Assembly: GCA_030761205.1 (NCBI GenBank)
Contig: JAULJL010000027.1
Location: 22,612,498 to 22,676,497, forward strand
DNA: 64,000 bases
From: Fremontodendron californicum
Lineage: Eukaryota; Streptophyta; Magnoliopsida; Malvales; Malvaceae
Reading direction: 5' to 3'
The notes below the pieces were generated by a model. It searched no databases and was not told where the DNA came from. It saw nothing but the letters and a program-made list of their open reading frames with translations. Made by a program: the position numbers and the translations under genes. Positions 7,606-19,688 of the stretch are shown one piece after another; the stretch's first letter is position 1, and each line of letters begins with the position of its first letter.

Positions 7606-10600
7606 TTATTCAACATACTTTGGCTCAAAAAGTGGAAACTCCTCCACATCTTGTATTGGAAAGTTCTCATAGTAAGGCTTCAATCTATGACCATTCACTT
7701 TGAATGCCTTATCTGTTTTTGGGCTTTGGATTTCAACTGCACCATGAGTAAATACATTAGTAATAACAAAAGGTCCAACCCAACGAGAACGTAACTTACC
7801 TGGATATAACTTAAGGCGTGAATGGAAGAGAAGAACTTTTTGTCCAACAACAAATTCTTTTCTTGATATCATCTTGTCATGGAATGCCTTAGTCTTTTCC
7901 TTGTAAATCCTAGAATTCTGATAGGCATCATTCCTTATCTCCTCTAATTCTTGTAGGTCAAGTTTTCTTTTCTTTCCTATCTCATCCATCTCCATGTTGC
8001 ATTGTTTGATAGCCCAATATGATTTATGTTCCAATTCAACCGGAAGATGACAAGGCTTACCATAAACAAGTCGATAAGGAGACATACCAATGGGTGTCTT
8101 ATATGCTGTCCTATAAGCCCAAAGTGCATCATCAAGTCGTGAACTCCAATCCTTCCTATTTGGATTAACTGTCTTTTCAAGGATGGACTTAACTTCTCGG
8201 TTTGACACTTCAGCTTGCCCACTAGTTTGAGGATGATATGAGGTGGAGACCTTGTGTGTGATGTTATACTTCCTCAAAAGTGCTTCTATAGTCCTATTGC
8301 AAAAGTGAGTACCTCTATCGCTGATTATGGCCTTTGGCGTTCCAAACCTAGCCAAGATGTTAGTCTTGACAAAATCTGAAACAACTTTAGAGTCATTAGT
8401 CCTAGTGGATTTTGCTTCCACCCACTTTGAAACATAATCAACGGCAAGTAAAATATAAAGATTACCAAAAGAAGGAGGAAAAGGTCCCATGAAATCCATG
8501 CCCCATACATCAAAAATTTCAACAATAAGTATTGGAGTTTGAGGCATTTGATTTCTAGCACCTAAGTTACCAGTTCTTTGGCAACGATCACATGACTTGC
8601 AAAAGAGGTATGCATCTTTGAATATGGTAGGCCAATAAAATCCAGCATCAAGAACTTTCATGGCTGTTCTTTTGGATCCAAAGTGTCCTCCACATGCATA
8701 AGAGTGACAAAAGGTGAGAATAGATTGGAATTCAGTTTCGAGTACACACCTTCTTATAATCTGATCGGAGCAATGCTTCCAAAGGTAAGGATCATCCCAT
8801 ATGTAGTATTTGGCATCACTCTTGATCTTATTTCTTTGAGCTTGTGTCAACTCTTGTGGCAACTTCTTGGTAACTAAGTAATTAACAATATCAGCATACC
8901 AAGGAGTTGTTGTTCTTATAAAAAGAAGTTGCTCATCCGGAAAGTTCTCATTCAAGGGTAGTGCATCATCTTCATGAACTAAACGGCTAAGATGGTCCGC
9001 AACCAGGTTGTCACTACCTCTCTTATCTTTTATCTCCAAATCAAACTCTTGTAAGAGAAGTATCCATCTAATCAACCTTGGTTTGGCCTCCTTTTTAGTG
9101 AGTAAGTACTTAAGGGCTGCATGGTCAGAAAATACAATTACTTTAGTACCAATTAAATAAGATCGAAATTTTTCTAAAGCAAATACAACAGCCAAAAGTT
9201 CTTTTTCAGTAGTGGAATAGTTCAATTGAGCATCATTAAGAGTTCTTGAGGCATAATAAATGGCATGTGAGGCTTTGCCAACCCGTTGGCCCAAAACAGC
9301 TCCAATGGCATAGTCACTAGCATCACACATGATTTCAAAAGGTACATTCCAATCTGGTGGTTGGATGATAGGAGCTGATGTCAAGAGTCCCTTCAATGTT
9401 TCAAACGCCTCTTTGCATTTATCATCAAAGTGGAAAACCACATCTTTTTGTAGTAGCTTGCAAAGAGGTAATGTGATCTTTGAGAAGTCTTTGATAAATC
9501 TCCTATAGAAACCTGCATGTCCAAGAAAAGAACGAACCTCTCTCACATTTGTGGGAGGTGGTAAAGAATGCATAATATCTATTTTAGACTTATCAACCTC
9601 TATCCCTCTAGAAGAAATAACATGGCCCAAAACTATTCCTTGTTCTACCATAAAGTGACATTTTTCCCAATTCAAAACAAGGTTAGTTTCCATGCATCTT
9701 TCAAGTACAAGTGTAAGGTTCTCTAGACATCTATCAAAAGAATCACCATAGACACTAAAATCATCCATAAACACTTCTATGATGTTCTCTACATAATCTG
9801 AAAATATGCTAACCATACACCTTTGGAATGTAGCTGGTGCATTACAAAGACCAAATGGCATACGCCGGTATGCAAAAGTACCAAATGGACATGTGAATGT
9901 TGTTTTCTCTTGGTCCTCCGGAGCAATGGCTATCTGATTATAACCTGAAAAACCATCAAGAAAACAATAATGAGAATGGCCTGCTAACCTTTCAAGCATT
10001 TGATCAATAAAAGGTAAAGGAAAGTGGTCTTTGCGAGTTGTGGAATTAAGTTTACGATAATCAATACAAACTCGCCATCCTGTTTGAATCCTAGTAGGAA
10101 CAAGTTCATTCTCATTATTTGTTACCACCATTACACCTGATTTCTTTGGAACCACTTGGATTGGGCTCACCCATTTGCTATCCGAGATAGGATAGATCAC
10201 TCCAACATCTAGGAGCTTCAGTATCTCCTTTTTCACAACCTCCATCATAGGAGGGTTCAATCTTCTTTGTGCTTCTCTTGTTGGTTTAGACCCTTCCTCT
10301 AACAAAATCCGGTGCATGCACATGGATGGGCTTATTCCCTTGATATCGGCAATTGTCCAACCAATTGCTGTTTTATGCTCTCTAAGCACCCGGATAAGTC
10401 GCTCTTCTTGCAAAGGTGTGAGCTCTTTGGCAATGATGACAGGTAGTGTGTCCTTTTCCCCTAAGAACAAATATTTCAAGTGGTTCGGTAGTGGTTTCAA
10501 CTCTAAAGTTGGTGCCTGCAAAATGGAAGGTAGAAGTTTCTCATTAGATAAAGGCAAATCAATAAATGAAACATCAAACCTTGCATCTTTAGGTTGCAGC

Positions 10601-12613
10601 GAGTGTAAAGATTCTAGTGCCCCTTCCACCTGGTCACTCAAGGCTAGTTTAGCATTCCCCATTCCGAGATGGTTGCTAAGGACTATTTCTACACTATCTT
10701 CACCATCTAGCTCATAAGCTTGCTGCACTAGTGAGTCAATTATATCAATATTAAAAACAGAATGCACATCACTAGGATATCTCATGGCCTCAAAAATGTT
10801 AAAGCGAATTATTTCACCATCAAATTCCATAGTTAAAGTGCCATCATGTACATCTATTTTAGTTCTTGCTGTTTTCAAGAATGGTCTCCCTAATAGAATA
10901 GGTGTGGGATTAGAAGACATCTCATCTTCCATCTCAATAACATAAAAGTCAGCGGGAAAAACCAATTCATTAACCTGTACAAGAACGTCTTCTACCACTC
11001 CTCTTGGATAAGTGTTAGAATGGTCAGCAAGTTGTATTATAACACCGGTTTCCTCTAATGGTCCTAGATTCAATGAAGCATAAATTGAATATGGCATGAC
11101 ATTAATAGATGCCCCCAGATCTAGCATAGCACGCTCAAACCTGGTGTTGCCTATCTTACAAGGAATGGTAAACATACCTGGATCCTTGCATTTAGGTGGG
11201 AGTTTCTTTTGAAGAACAGCTGACACATTCTCCCCCACACTTACCTTTTCATTCCATTTCAACTTCCGTTTAGATGTGCACAACTCTTTTAGGAACTTGG
11301 CATATCTTGGCACTTGCTTGATAGCATCTAGTAAAGGAATGTTCACCTCTACTTTCTGGAAGGTTTCCAAAATTTCCTTCTCTTGCTCCTCCTTCTTGGA
11401 CTTTGCTAACCTGTTAGGAAAAGGTGGAGGAGTTATATAGGAAGGAAAGGATGGTTTAGGAATTACCTTTTTTAGTGGCTCGCTGGGATGTGAAGAGGAT
11501 GCCATGGTATTGTTCTCCCCTTGAGCACTATCATTTTGTGGTGTCTCTAGCTGTTTCCCACTTCTTAAATTTATAGCATTGGCATTCTCTCTTGGATTCA
11601 CTATGGTTTGGGAAGGTAATTTCCCAGAATCCCTTGCTTGCATTTGACTCATGGTTGTTGCCAATTGCCCTATTTGAGTCTCCAAATTTCGAATACTTGT
11701 CTTTGTTTTCTGTTGAAATTGAATTGTATTAGTAGAAAGAGCTTTAACAAGATCTTCAAGAGAAGTACCTGAATTTTGGGTGGGTGGTAGTTGTTGTCGG
11801 GTTTGGTATGGTTGTTGCACTCTTTGCTGAAAACCCGGTGGCCTGTGGTCAAATGGTGGAGGAATAGTTTGTGATTGGTTCCCTCCATAATTGAAGTTTG
11901 GATGATCCCTCCATCCTGGATTGTATGTGTTTGAGTAGGGATCATATTTCCTTGATTGGTTCTGAAATCCACCCATGGCATTCACATGTTCATTGGTATC
12001 CTCTTGAAGTGTTGGACACATATCAGTTTGGTGCCCTATGTTTGAACATATGCCACAAGCCTTTATTTGTTGTATTTTACCTACAGCCAATTGTTGAACA
12101 AGAGAAGTCAGTTTATCAAATTTTTGTTCAAGGGATGATATACTTACCTCATTAACTCTCTTGGGTTGTGGTGGTGGATCTTGTCTCATTGAGAACTGTT
12201 GAGAATTGGCTGCCATGTTGGAGATTAATGTTCTAGCAGCCCTGGGAGTCTTATCAACTAGAGCTCCCCCACTAGCGGCATCTATCATACTTCTCTCCAT
12301 GGGCATGAGACCTTCATAGAAGTATTGGATGAGAAGTTGTTCACTTATTTGATGGTGTGGACATGATGCACAAAGTTTCTTGAACCTCTCCCAATATTCA
12401 TATAAGGACTCTCCGTTGTATTGCCGAATCCCACATATCTCTTTCCTAATGTTGGCAGCCTTAGATGCTGGGAAATACCTTTCCAAGAATGCTTTCTTCA
12501 AATCATTCCATGTAGTGATGGTCCCGGATGGTATATAGTAGAGCCATTCCTTTGCTGAATCAGCTAGAGAGAATGGGAAGGCTCTCAACTTAACTTGCTC
12601 TTCCGTGACCCCT
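7606..12613 (-). CDS. Gag-pol polyprotein of E2, N-terminus cut off by E3 insertion
   Basis: The open frame of about 1668 codons carries the retrotransposon enzymes in Ty3/gypsy order. Counting from the frame start at 12621 (a few codons inside the E3 LTR): the rest of the Gag capsid region, a CCHC zinc knuckle (C189 to C202, CX2CX4HX4C), aspartic protease DLGAS near 499, reverse transcriptase with FMDD near 951, RNase H with MCDASDY near 1096, integrase with its His/Cys zinc domain near 1325-1350 and core with WGMDFMGP and ISDRGTHF near 1432, ending EPKYVE. There is no chromodomain. This fits the Athila branch. The first 113 or so codons are at 39057-39387, beyond E3. No stop or frameshift is seen in the 5 kb, so E2 is a recent copy. 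Confidence 0.9.
11231..11243 (-). other. Polypurine-like motif inside gag-pol
   Basis: On the minus strand this reads AAGTGTGGGGGAG, the same core as the terminal tract, inside the coding region (SVGENVS) upstream of protease. E3 has it at 35393-35406. Confidence 0.5.
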
Positions 12614-14458
12614 TGATGCACCCAAAAGAGTGTATCTTATTTAACCTTGCACTAAAAAGATCAATTGTAAGTATAGTAGTTAGCAAGGGTCGAGTCCTCA
12701 GGGATTGGGTTTTAATCTATGAGTTATTAGTTTATAACTTACGTTCAAAGAAAACAATAAAAGAAAAGGGGTTTTTGAAGCCAGATTTAAACTAAAGTAA
12801 ATAATAAGAATAAGATGCAAGGCGGTATAACCAGCCAATAAAAATATATATACTAAATTAGGCGGTATAACCAGCCAATAAAAATATATATACTAAATTA
12901 GGCGGTATAACCAGCCAATAAAAATAAAACAAAGTTAATATACAAATTAGGCGGTATAACCAGCCAATAAAAATAAATATACTTTTAAAAATAAGCAAAC
13001 TAGAAAAGTAAGAAAACTAGTAAGTAAGAAGAATCAAATATGAAAAATATGGTTAAGGTTTCATTCTCCACCACTAGACATCATTAAGAATCAATTTCAG
13101 ATCTATCAATATCAACCAACTATCAAAGTTAACAACCGTAGATAACAACAAACTCTGTTATCCCAATCTTTCCTTAGTTTATCGTTAAATAGAACAAGCT
13201 CTCTATTTAATCTCTAACCATTAAACAACCTAGAATAAGCTCTCTAAATTCAATTTAATGGCAGCTTTATGATGAGAAAGATAGGTTGATCTAAGCAACA
13301 AACACATAAGCTCGGATTGTTCAACTTAGGTTATGTTCCACTTTGCAATTATTGAAAACTTGACCATAATCATTAATCACAAATTGCCACTTATGAATAG
13401 GAAATCAAGACAATTACACGGATCAAGACTCCTAGACTAGCAATAGATAATTATCAAGATCTATCTAGTTGTACACCTAAATAAATCAAGACAACATCAT
13501 GAACAATTCTTGTAGAAGAACATAAGCAACTTTGATAGAAAATTAATGATAGATAGAATCTGAAAATCAATCACAAAACATGTCTAGGGCTTTGAAATCA
13601 CCCTTAACCAAATAGAAGTTTAGCCTAGCATAGGCATTGTAAACATAAACATAAAATTAAAGAGAATCTAAGAAGGAAATAAAATAAAGAAAATAAAGAA
13701 AAAGAAAACTAGAGAAAAGAAAGAAGAAGAAAACTTAGAGAATTTTATTACAATGGCTAATATCCTACCAATGTACAATATCATCCCTTACAATCATCCA
13801 AGGCCCTCTATTTATACACATTTTGGAGGGCTAAATGATAAGAGACAAGCTTTACAAATTTCAAAGGTAGGTATAATAGGTGGGTGCATTTTCTAACAAT
13901 TTTCGTCATGTATGACGATTTTGATCAGCCAACTTGATGGTCGATTTTGTCAATTGTGGAGGCCTTATCTGATCACATGGTCTTCTAGACAAATGTTACC
14001 CTATCAGTTACTGATCCATAGCCGTTGGAATCAGCTCATTTGCTGATGTGGATAAGAAGATATGGGCATAATACGAAAACATGTCAGCACAGACGTCATT
14101 GCACATCAGCCAACTTGATGGTCGATTTCGCTAGGGAAAACGACTCCGTTTCAAGAAGTGTAAAACATCAAAAAGATAGATATGCCTCTTAGCTTTGCAT
14201 GGCCACAAATTTCAGCCTTATTGCTTCAGTGAAACTCGAGATATAGCTGATATGGCAAAAGGTGTCAGAACTGGAACTGAACTGATTTGCCCTTAATTCT
14301 AGTAATCTGAAATCACTCAAAGAAACTTGTGAAAAACACCAAAATACATAAAAATATAAAAGATCATAAACACAATTAGACTAAACAATAATAACTCGTA
14401 TTTGACACAAAACAATAATAAAATATAACTAAAAACTATATAATTATACGAGTTATCA
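12614..14458 (-). repeat. E3 3' LTR (L3), 1845 bp
   Basis: Both termini (TGATAACTCG and GGGTGCATCA on the minus strand) are present. It has one U3 unit, four 40-bp units and a TATA box at 13809-13816. It shares private variants with L6 (37211-39056), such as aatctatgagttattag near the end. Confidence 0.9.
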
Positions 14459-16397
14459 CACCCCCACACTTAGATTGTTGCTAGTCCCTAGCAACGACTC
14501 AATAAAAATAAAATAAGAAAATCTAATCTAATCCATTTTCGTAGGAAATCACGGTGGCACTTAGCATGTGACACAAGCCTTTAAACCCCTAGGTGTCCCT
14601 AGTGGACGAGTTTAGTCTCGTGAGGGTTTACTAGAACGATACCCACAAACATTGAAAAACTAAAATATAAATAAACTACATATACTAAAAATATTTACTC
14701 CTAATCCTTTCAATACAAATTAGAGACAATCTTTGAACAAGTCTTATAAACTAATCAATAGCTTAAAGAATTTCACAAAAAATCAAGCTTGAATGTAAAT
14801 TGTTTGAGTTAAGCCAATATTAGCATAACATATCTCAATCAAAATATTGCATGTTCAAATTTAATCTCAACTTCTCACATGGGATACCCTCATGATTTTC
14901 ACTCTTTAAAGTAGTGGTGAAGTGTTTACACTCAATCAATCTCATGAAAACAGTTCTACCATATTCTTGCTTGTCCACCTATTCTCCCCTATTTAGATCA
15001 TACAACATCATGAATCAAGAGGTCTTTAATCAAGGTTGTAATGGGGCCAAGGGGTTTGTAATGTGGTTGAAGAACAAAAGGATAAAGATATCACAAAGGT
15101 TCCAAAGAGTTCATAAAGTTTAGAGACATAAAAAGATTATACAAAGAAACTTCTCAAAACTCTTTACAAGTACATAGTCACCTAGGCCGAATATTCATGT
15201 TGGGCCTTTTCTTCATTCTAAACAACTTTGTAACATCTTTTTCTTTTTCCACAAATTCAAGAGATGGTTCATATTTTTTTTACTTAGGAATGTATTTGCC
15301 AGTATTCCATTTCTTTTTCTCTTGACTTTTCTTTTCTTTTCCCCCCACACTTATTTCTTGTTTCTAACCCAAATTTTCAACTAAAAATATCCCTTGTTTT
15401 TTGCAATATGTCTCAAAATATATAATCCATCTTTAGAACAAGGGTAAGGATATAAGTATATTTAGGCTAGGTGTAAGTTGTGGTTACCAATAAAACAGCA
15501 TATTTAATGTAGGCTCAAATTGGCTCACTAGTGGGGATGTTCTCTTAGAACATTAATAATGGATGGTTGTTTGGCTCTGGTTATAATCCTAATGCCTCTA
15601 TCATATTCATGTTGTCACATGTATCAATATAGTCTCAAACGGTTCAAAGCAAGTTCTAGAGAATCATGTAATCATAAGAATACTCAAGAAAGAAATTAGA
15701 TTGATTTGTATAATGCATCAATCATTATAGGCTCAAAAACTCACAATGATGATTATACAAGTCAGATTAAGTCTAAACATGCTTCTTTCTCAATCAACAT
15801 ATCATATTAACATTGGCTCATAAAAAGGTTGACATCAAGCTCAATTCTCATGAAAATCTTCTCACTAATAAATCTGTTTTAGACTTATGCAATTCATATC
15901 TCATCATTGTATTAAAAAGGAACTAAAACTCACAAAAAAATAATAATAATAATAATAAAGAAAAAAAAAAGTAGACAAAAATAAAAGAAATCCTAAATCA
16001 TTCCCCCCCACACTTAATTCTTACATTGTCCTCAATGTAAGTCTATTAACTCAAATGAAAGAATCATGTGTAAGAGAAAAGAACTAATACCATAAGAATA
16101 GGAACAACTAAGACTCAAAACAAAACAAAACCATGCAACCTAAATAATCCTAAAATACTAAACAAAAATTAACAAGTAAACATAAAAAGATTAAAATCAA
16201 ACTGACAAGGTATGTCTCAAGTCTCCCTTACTCAGACCTTGTTCAGAATGAATACTTCTAAATTGCTTAAAACACAACAAACTCTTTTTTTTTTTCTTTT
16301 TTTTTTTTCTTTTTTTTTTTGAAAAGAAGAAATCAAACTGACAAGGTATGTCTCAAGTCTCCCTTACTCAGACCTTGTTCAGAATGAATACTTCTTA

Positions 16398-16440
<43 letters not shown>

Positions 16441-16584
16441 GCAAAATATGTCCCTTACCCCCTACTAAAATATGACATTGTCCCCAATGTCAAATTTTAA
16501 AGGTAGAATTTAGGAGATATTACCTGCAGAGGTTGCTAACCACTTATTATAACTGAGACACAACAAGCAAAATGTTAGATAATG
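14459..16584 (-). other. E3 3' non-coding region with polypurine tracts
   Basis: No gene is visible. Terminal polypurine tract at 14459-14471, with further AAGTGTGGGGG-like motifs at 15341-15352 and 16001-16015. Nearest LOG, a block of about 100 bases is repeated twice (16194-16290, 16329-16400), each copy with an imperfect hairpin, separated by long homopolymer tracts. Confidence 0.7.
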
Positions 16585-17232
16585 TCACAAAGACAAAGTG
16601 CAATCCACTCCTTGCTCGTCCATATCTCTTTTTCTTTTTCCGAGCGTTTGCGAAACAACCGTAGCAGATAAACACTCATAAGCTTGGAGCTTTTTAAGTA
16701 AATCTTCAATGGTTGTAGCAGAAATTATGGTTCTCCTTGCCTCTGAAAACATGAATCCATTATCCACAGCATTATCTAAATATAAAAGCAAATTACTAAA
16801 ATAACCATTAATATTAAGCAAACCAATGGGTTTCTTATTTGTGACCAAAGATGACCAAGAAGCCACGCAAGCTATTTCTTCCAATGTACCGAGACCTCCT
16901 GGTAAAGCAATGAATGCATCGGCAGAATGGTACATGATTGTTATCCGTTCAGGGACACTCCAGACTTGTATTTCCTTACCCACGGTAGGTCCACAAAAAC
17001 TTGTGAATAGTTTTGGCACGATTCCTAGAACTGGACTTCCTCCGGCGTGTGCTGCTGTAGCTACTGCTCCCATTAAACCCGTACTGCCGCCTCCATAAAT
17101 CAAGTGGATCTTTTGTTGGGCAAGTATTACTCCAACTCTTATGGCTTCATCAGCGAATATGTTATTTTTCCCTGGATAAGCACCTCCAAAGACACAAATT
17201 TCTTTAATGCGCTGGGATGAAGTACTTTCCAT
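16585..17232 (-). CDS. LOG-family protein, E3 copy
   Basis: Intact 215-aa frame with GGGSTGLMG and PGGLGTLEE unchanged. Relative to the E2 copy it has a few substitutions, for example KEIC for KKIC, SVPERI for SIPERM and LLLYLD for LLSYLD; Arg96 is kept. An in-frame extension upstream to 17478 exists, but it crosses the leader and the A tract and is not shared by the other copies, so I start at MESTSS. The same leader with the TTTCAG splice-acceptor-like motif precedes it. Confidence 0.85.
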   Translation of the reverse strand: MESTSSQRIKEICVFGGAYPGKNNIFADEAIRVGVILAQQKIHLIYGGGSTGLMGAVATAAHAGGSPVLGIVPKLFTSFCGPTVGKEIQVWSVPERITIMYHSADAFIALPGGLGTLEEIACVASWSSLVTNKKPIGLLNINGYFSNLLLYLDNAVDNGFMFSEARRTIISATTIEDLLKKLQAYECLSATVVSQTLGKRKRDMDEQGVDCTLSL

Positions 17233-17601
17233 TTTTTTTTTTCGAGTGCCTGAAAGAGAATGAGTACATGGTGTAATATATAGAGGACTGAGTAGTGAAT
17301 CAGACAAGAGTAATAATGTCGCCGAAAGTGTATCTGACCTGTCAGAAGAAAATGTTAACCTAACAAAAGATTTTTGCGTGATTTCAGGAAGAAAATCGAA
17401 AAGAGAAGAAAAAATCAACCGTAAAAGACAAATAAAAAAAAAAAAAAAACGAGAATAGTTACACAAATCGAACAACACGTAAATTAAAACAAAATAAAGT
17501 TATTGCAAATCAAACCAAAAGCTGAGAAGTCATTTATTGTAGTTGTGATTGTGGCTCACATCTTCCTCTGGTTTTACGTCCAGAAACGGCTTAAACGCCT
17601 T

Positions 17602-17619
17602 CTATGAGTCGAGGATATG
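17602..17619 (-). pseudogene. Cassette ORF A, E3 copy, C-terminal end
   Basis: These are the last codons and the TAG stop of ORF A. The remainder lies at 30926-31449, separated by the E4/E5 insertion; atatg is duplicated at the break (17615-17619, 30926-30930). Confidence 0.8.
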
Positions 17620-19688
17620 TGATGCACCCAAAAGAGTGTATCTTATTTAACCTTGCACTAAAAAGATCAATTGTAAGTATAGTAGTTAGCAAGGGTCGAG
17701 TCCTCAGGGATTGGGTTTTAGTTTATAAGTTGATAGTTTAAAACTTAAATTCAAGAACAATAAAAGAAAAGGGGTTTTTGAAATCAGATTTAAACTAAAG
17801 TAAATAATAAGAATAAGATCAAGGCGGTATAACCAGCCAATAAAAATATATATACTAAATTAGGCGGTATATCCAGCCAATAAAAATATATATACTAAAT
17901 TAGGCGGTATAACCAGCCAATAAAAATAAAACAAAGTTAATATACAAATTAGGCGGTATAACCAGCCAATAAAAATAAATATACTTTTAAAAATAAGCAA
18001 ACTAGAAAAGTAAGAAAACAAGTAAGTAAGAAGAATCAAATATGAAAAATATGGTTAAGGTTTCATTCTCCACCACTAGACATCATTAAGAATCAATTTC
18101 AGATCTATCAATATCAACCAACTATCAAAGTTAACAACCGTAGATAACAACAAGCTCTGTTACCCCAATCTTTCCTTAGTTTGTCGTTAAATAGAACAAG
18201 CTCTCTATTTAATCTCTAACCATTAAACAACCTAGAATAAGCTCTCTAAATTCAATTTAATGGCAGCTTTATGATGAGAAAGATAGGTTGATCTAAGCAA
18301 CAAACACATAAGCTCGGATTGTTCAACTTAGGTTATGTTCCACTTTGCAATTATTGAAAACTTGACCATAATCATTAATCACAAATTGCCACTTATGAAT
18401 AGGAAATCAAGACAATTACACGGATCAAGACTCCTAAACTAGCAATAGATAATTATCAAGATCTATCTAGTTGTACACCTAAATAAATCTAGACAACATC
18501 ATGAACAATTCTTGTAGAAGAACATAAGCAACTTTGATAGAAAATTAATGATAGATAGAATCTGAAAATCAATCACAAAACATGTCTAGGGCTTTGAAAT
18601 CACCCTTAACCAAATAGAAGTTTAGCCTAGCATAGGCATTGTAAACATAAACATAAAATTAAAGAAAATCTAAGAAGAAAATAAAAGAAAGAAAGAAGAA
18701 GAGGAAGAATATTAATTATCCAACCTCTTGCTCTCTCTAAAGAAAAAGAAAACTAGAGAAAAGAAAGAAAAAGAAAACTTAGAGAATTTTATTACAATGG
18801 CTAATATCCTACCTATGTACAATATGATCCTCTACAATCATCCAAGGCCCTCTATTTATACACATTTTGGAGGGCTAAATGACAAGAGACAAGCTTTACA
18901 AATTTCAAAGGTAGGTATAATAGGTGGGTGAATTTTTCTAACAATTTTCGTCATATTGTATGACAATTTTGATCAGCCAACTTGATGGTCGATTTCGTCA
19001 ATGTTGGAGGCCTAATCTGATCACATGGTCTTCTAGAAAAATGTTCCCCTACCAGTTACGGATCCATAGCCGTTGGAATCAGCTCATTTGCTGATGTGGA
19101 TAAGCAGATATGGGCAAAATACGAAAACAGGTTAGCACAGACGTCATTGCACATCAGCCAACTTGATGGTCGATTTCGTCAATATTAGAGGCCTGATCTG
19201 ATCATATGGTCTTCTAGAAAAAGGTTACCGTATCAGTTACGGATCCATAGCCATTGGAATCAGCTCATTTGCTGATGTGGATAAGCAGATATGGGCAAAA
19301 TACGAAAACAGGTCAGCACAGACGTCATTGCACATCAGCCACTTTGATGGTCGATTTCGCTAGGGAAAACGACTCCGTTTCAAGAAGTGTAAAACATGAA
19401 AAAGATAGATATGCCTCTTAGCTTTGCACGACTACAAATTTCAGCCTTATTGCTTCCGTGAAACTCCAGATATAGCTGATATGGCAAAAGGTGTCGGAAC
19501 TGGAACTGAACTCGATTTGCCCTTAATTCTAGTAATCTGAAATCACTCAAAGAAACTTGTGAAAAACACCAAATTACATAAAAATATAAAATATCATAAA
19601 CACAATTAGACTAAACAATAATAACTCGTATTTGACACAAAACAATAATAAAACATAACTAAAAACTATATAATTATACGAGTTATCA
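17620..19688 (-). repeat. E4 3' LTR (L4), 2069 bp
   Basis: Complete, with two TGACGTC-containing U3 units (about 18975-19350), a TATA box at 18853-18860 and four 40-bp units (about 17822-17970). The polypurine tract follows at 19689-19701. Confidence 0.9.

Larger units (their letters stand above)
5672..12613 (-). mobile_element. E2 (3' half): Athila-like retrotransposon with LOG cassette
   Basis: Read on the minus strand this is gag (from within the capsid region), pol, the Cys-cluster ORF and LOG. E1 interrupts it after LOG and E3 interrupts it in gag. The 5' part resumes at 39057 and ends with the 5' LTR (39497-41378). Its own 3' non-coding region and 3' LTR must lie left of the window. 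Apart from the two insertions the coding parts read through, so E2 was probably autonomous when E3 entered. Confidence 0.85.
12614..17619 (-). mobile_element. E3 (3' part): Athila-like retrotransposon with LOG cassette
   Basis: It contains the 3' LTR, a 3' non-coding region, LOG and the last codons of ORF A. E4 is inserted at 17619/17620; E3 resumes at 30926 with the rest of ORF A, pol, gag, primer-binding site and 5' LTR. The target duplication cccct (12609-12613 and 39057-39061) in E2 gag marks both ends. The two LTRs differ at only about seven sites that I could find, so insertion was recent. Confidence 0.9.

Noticed and set aside
12605..12621. Start of the E2 gag-pol frame at 12621
   Set aside because: Those codons are E3 LTR sequence; the true gag start is at 39387 on the far side of E3.
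16585..17478. 297-aa N-terminally extended LOG
   Set aside because: The extension crosses the leader and an A tract whose length sets the frame; other copies do not share it.
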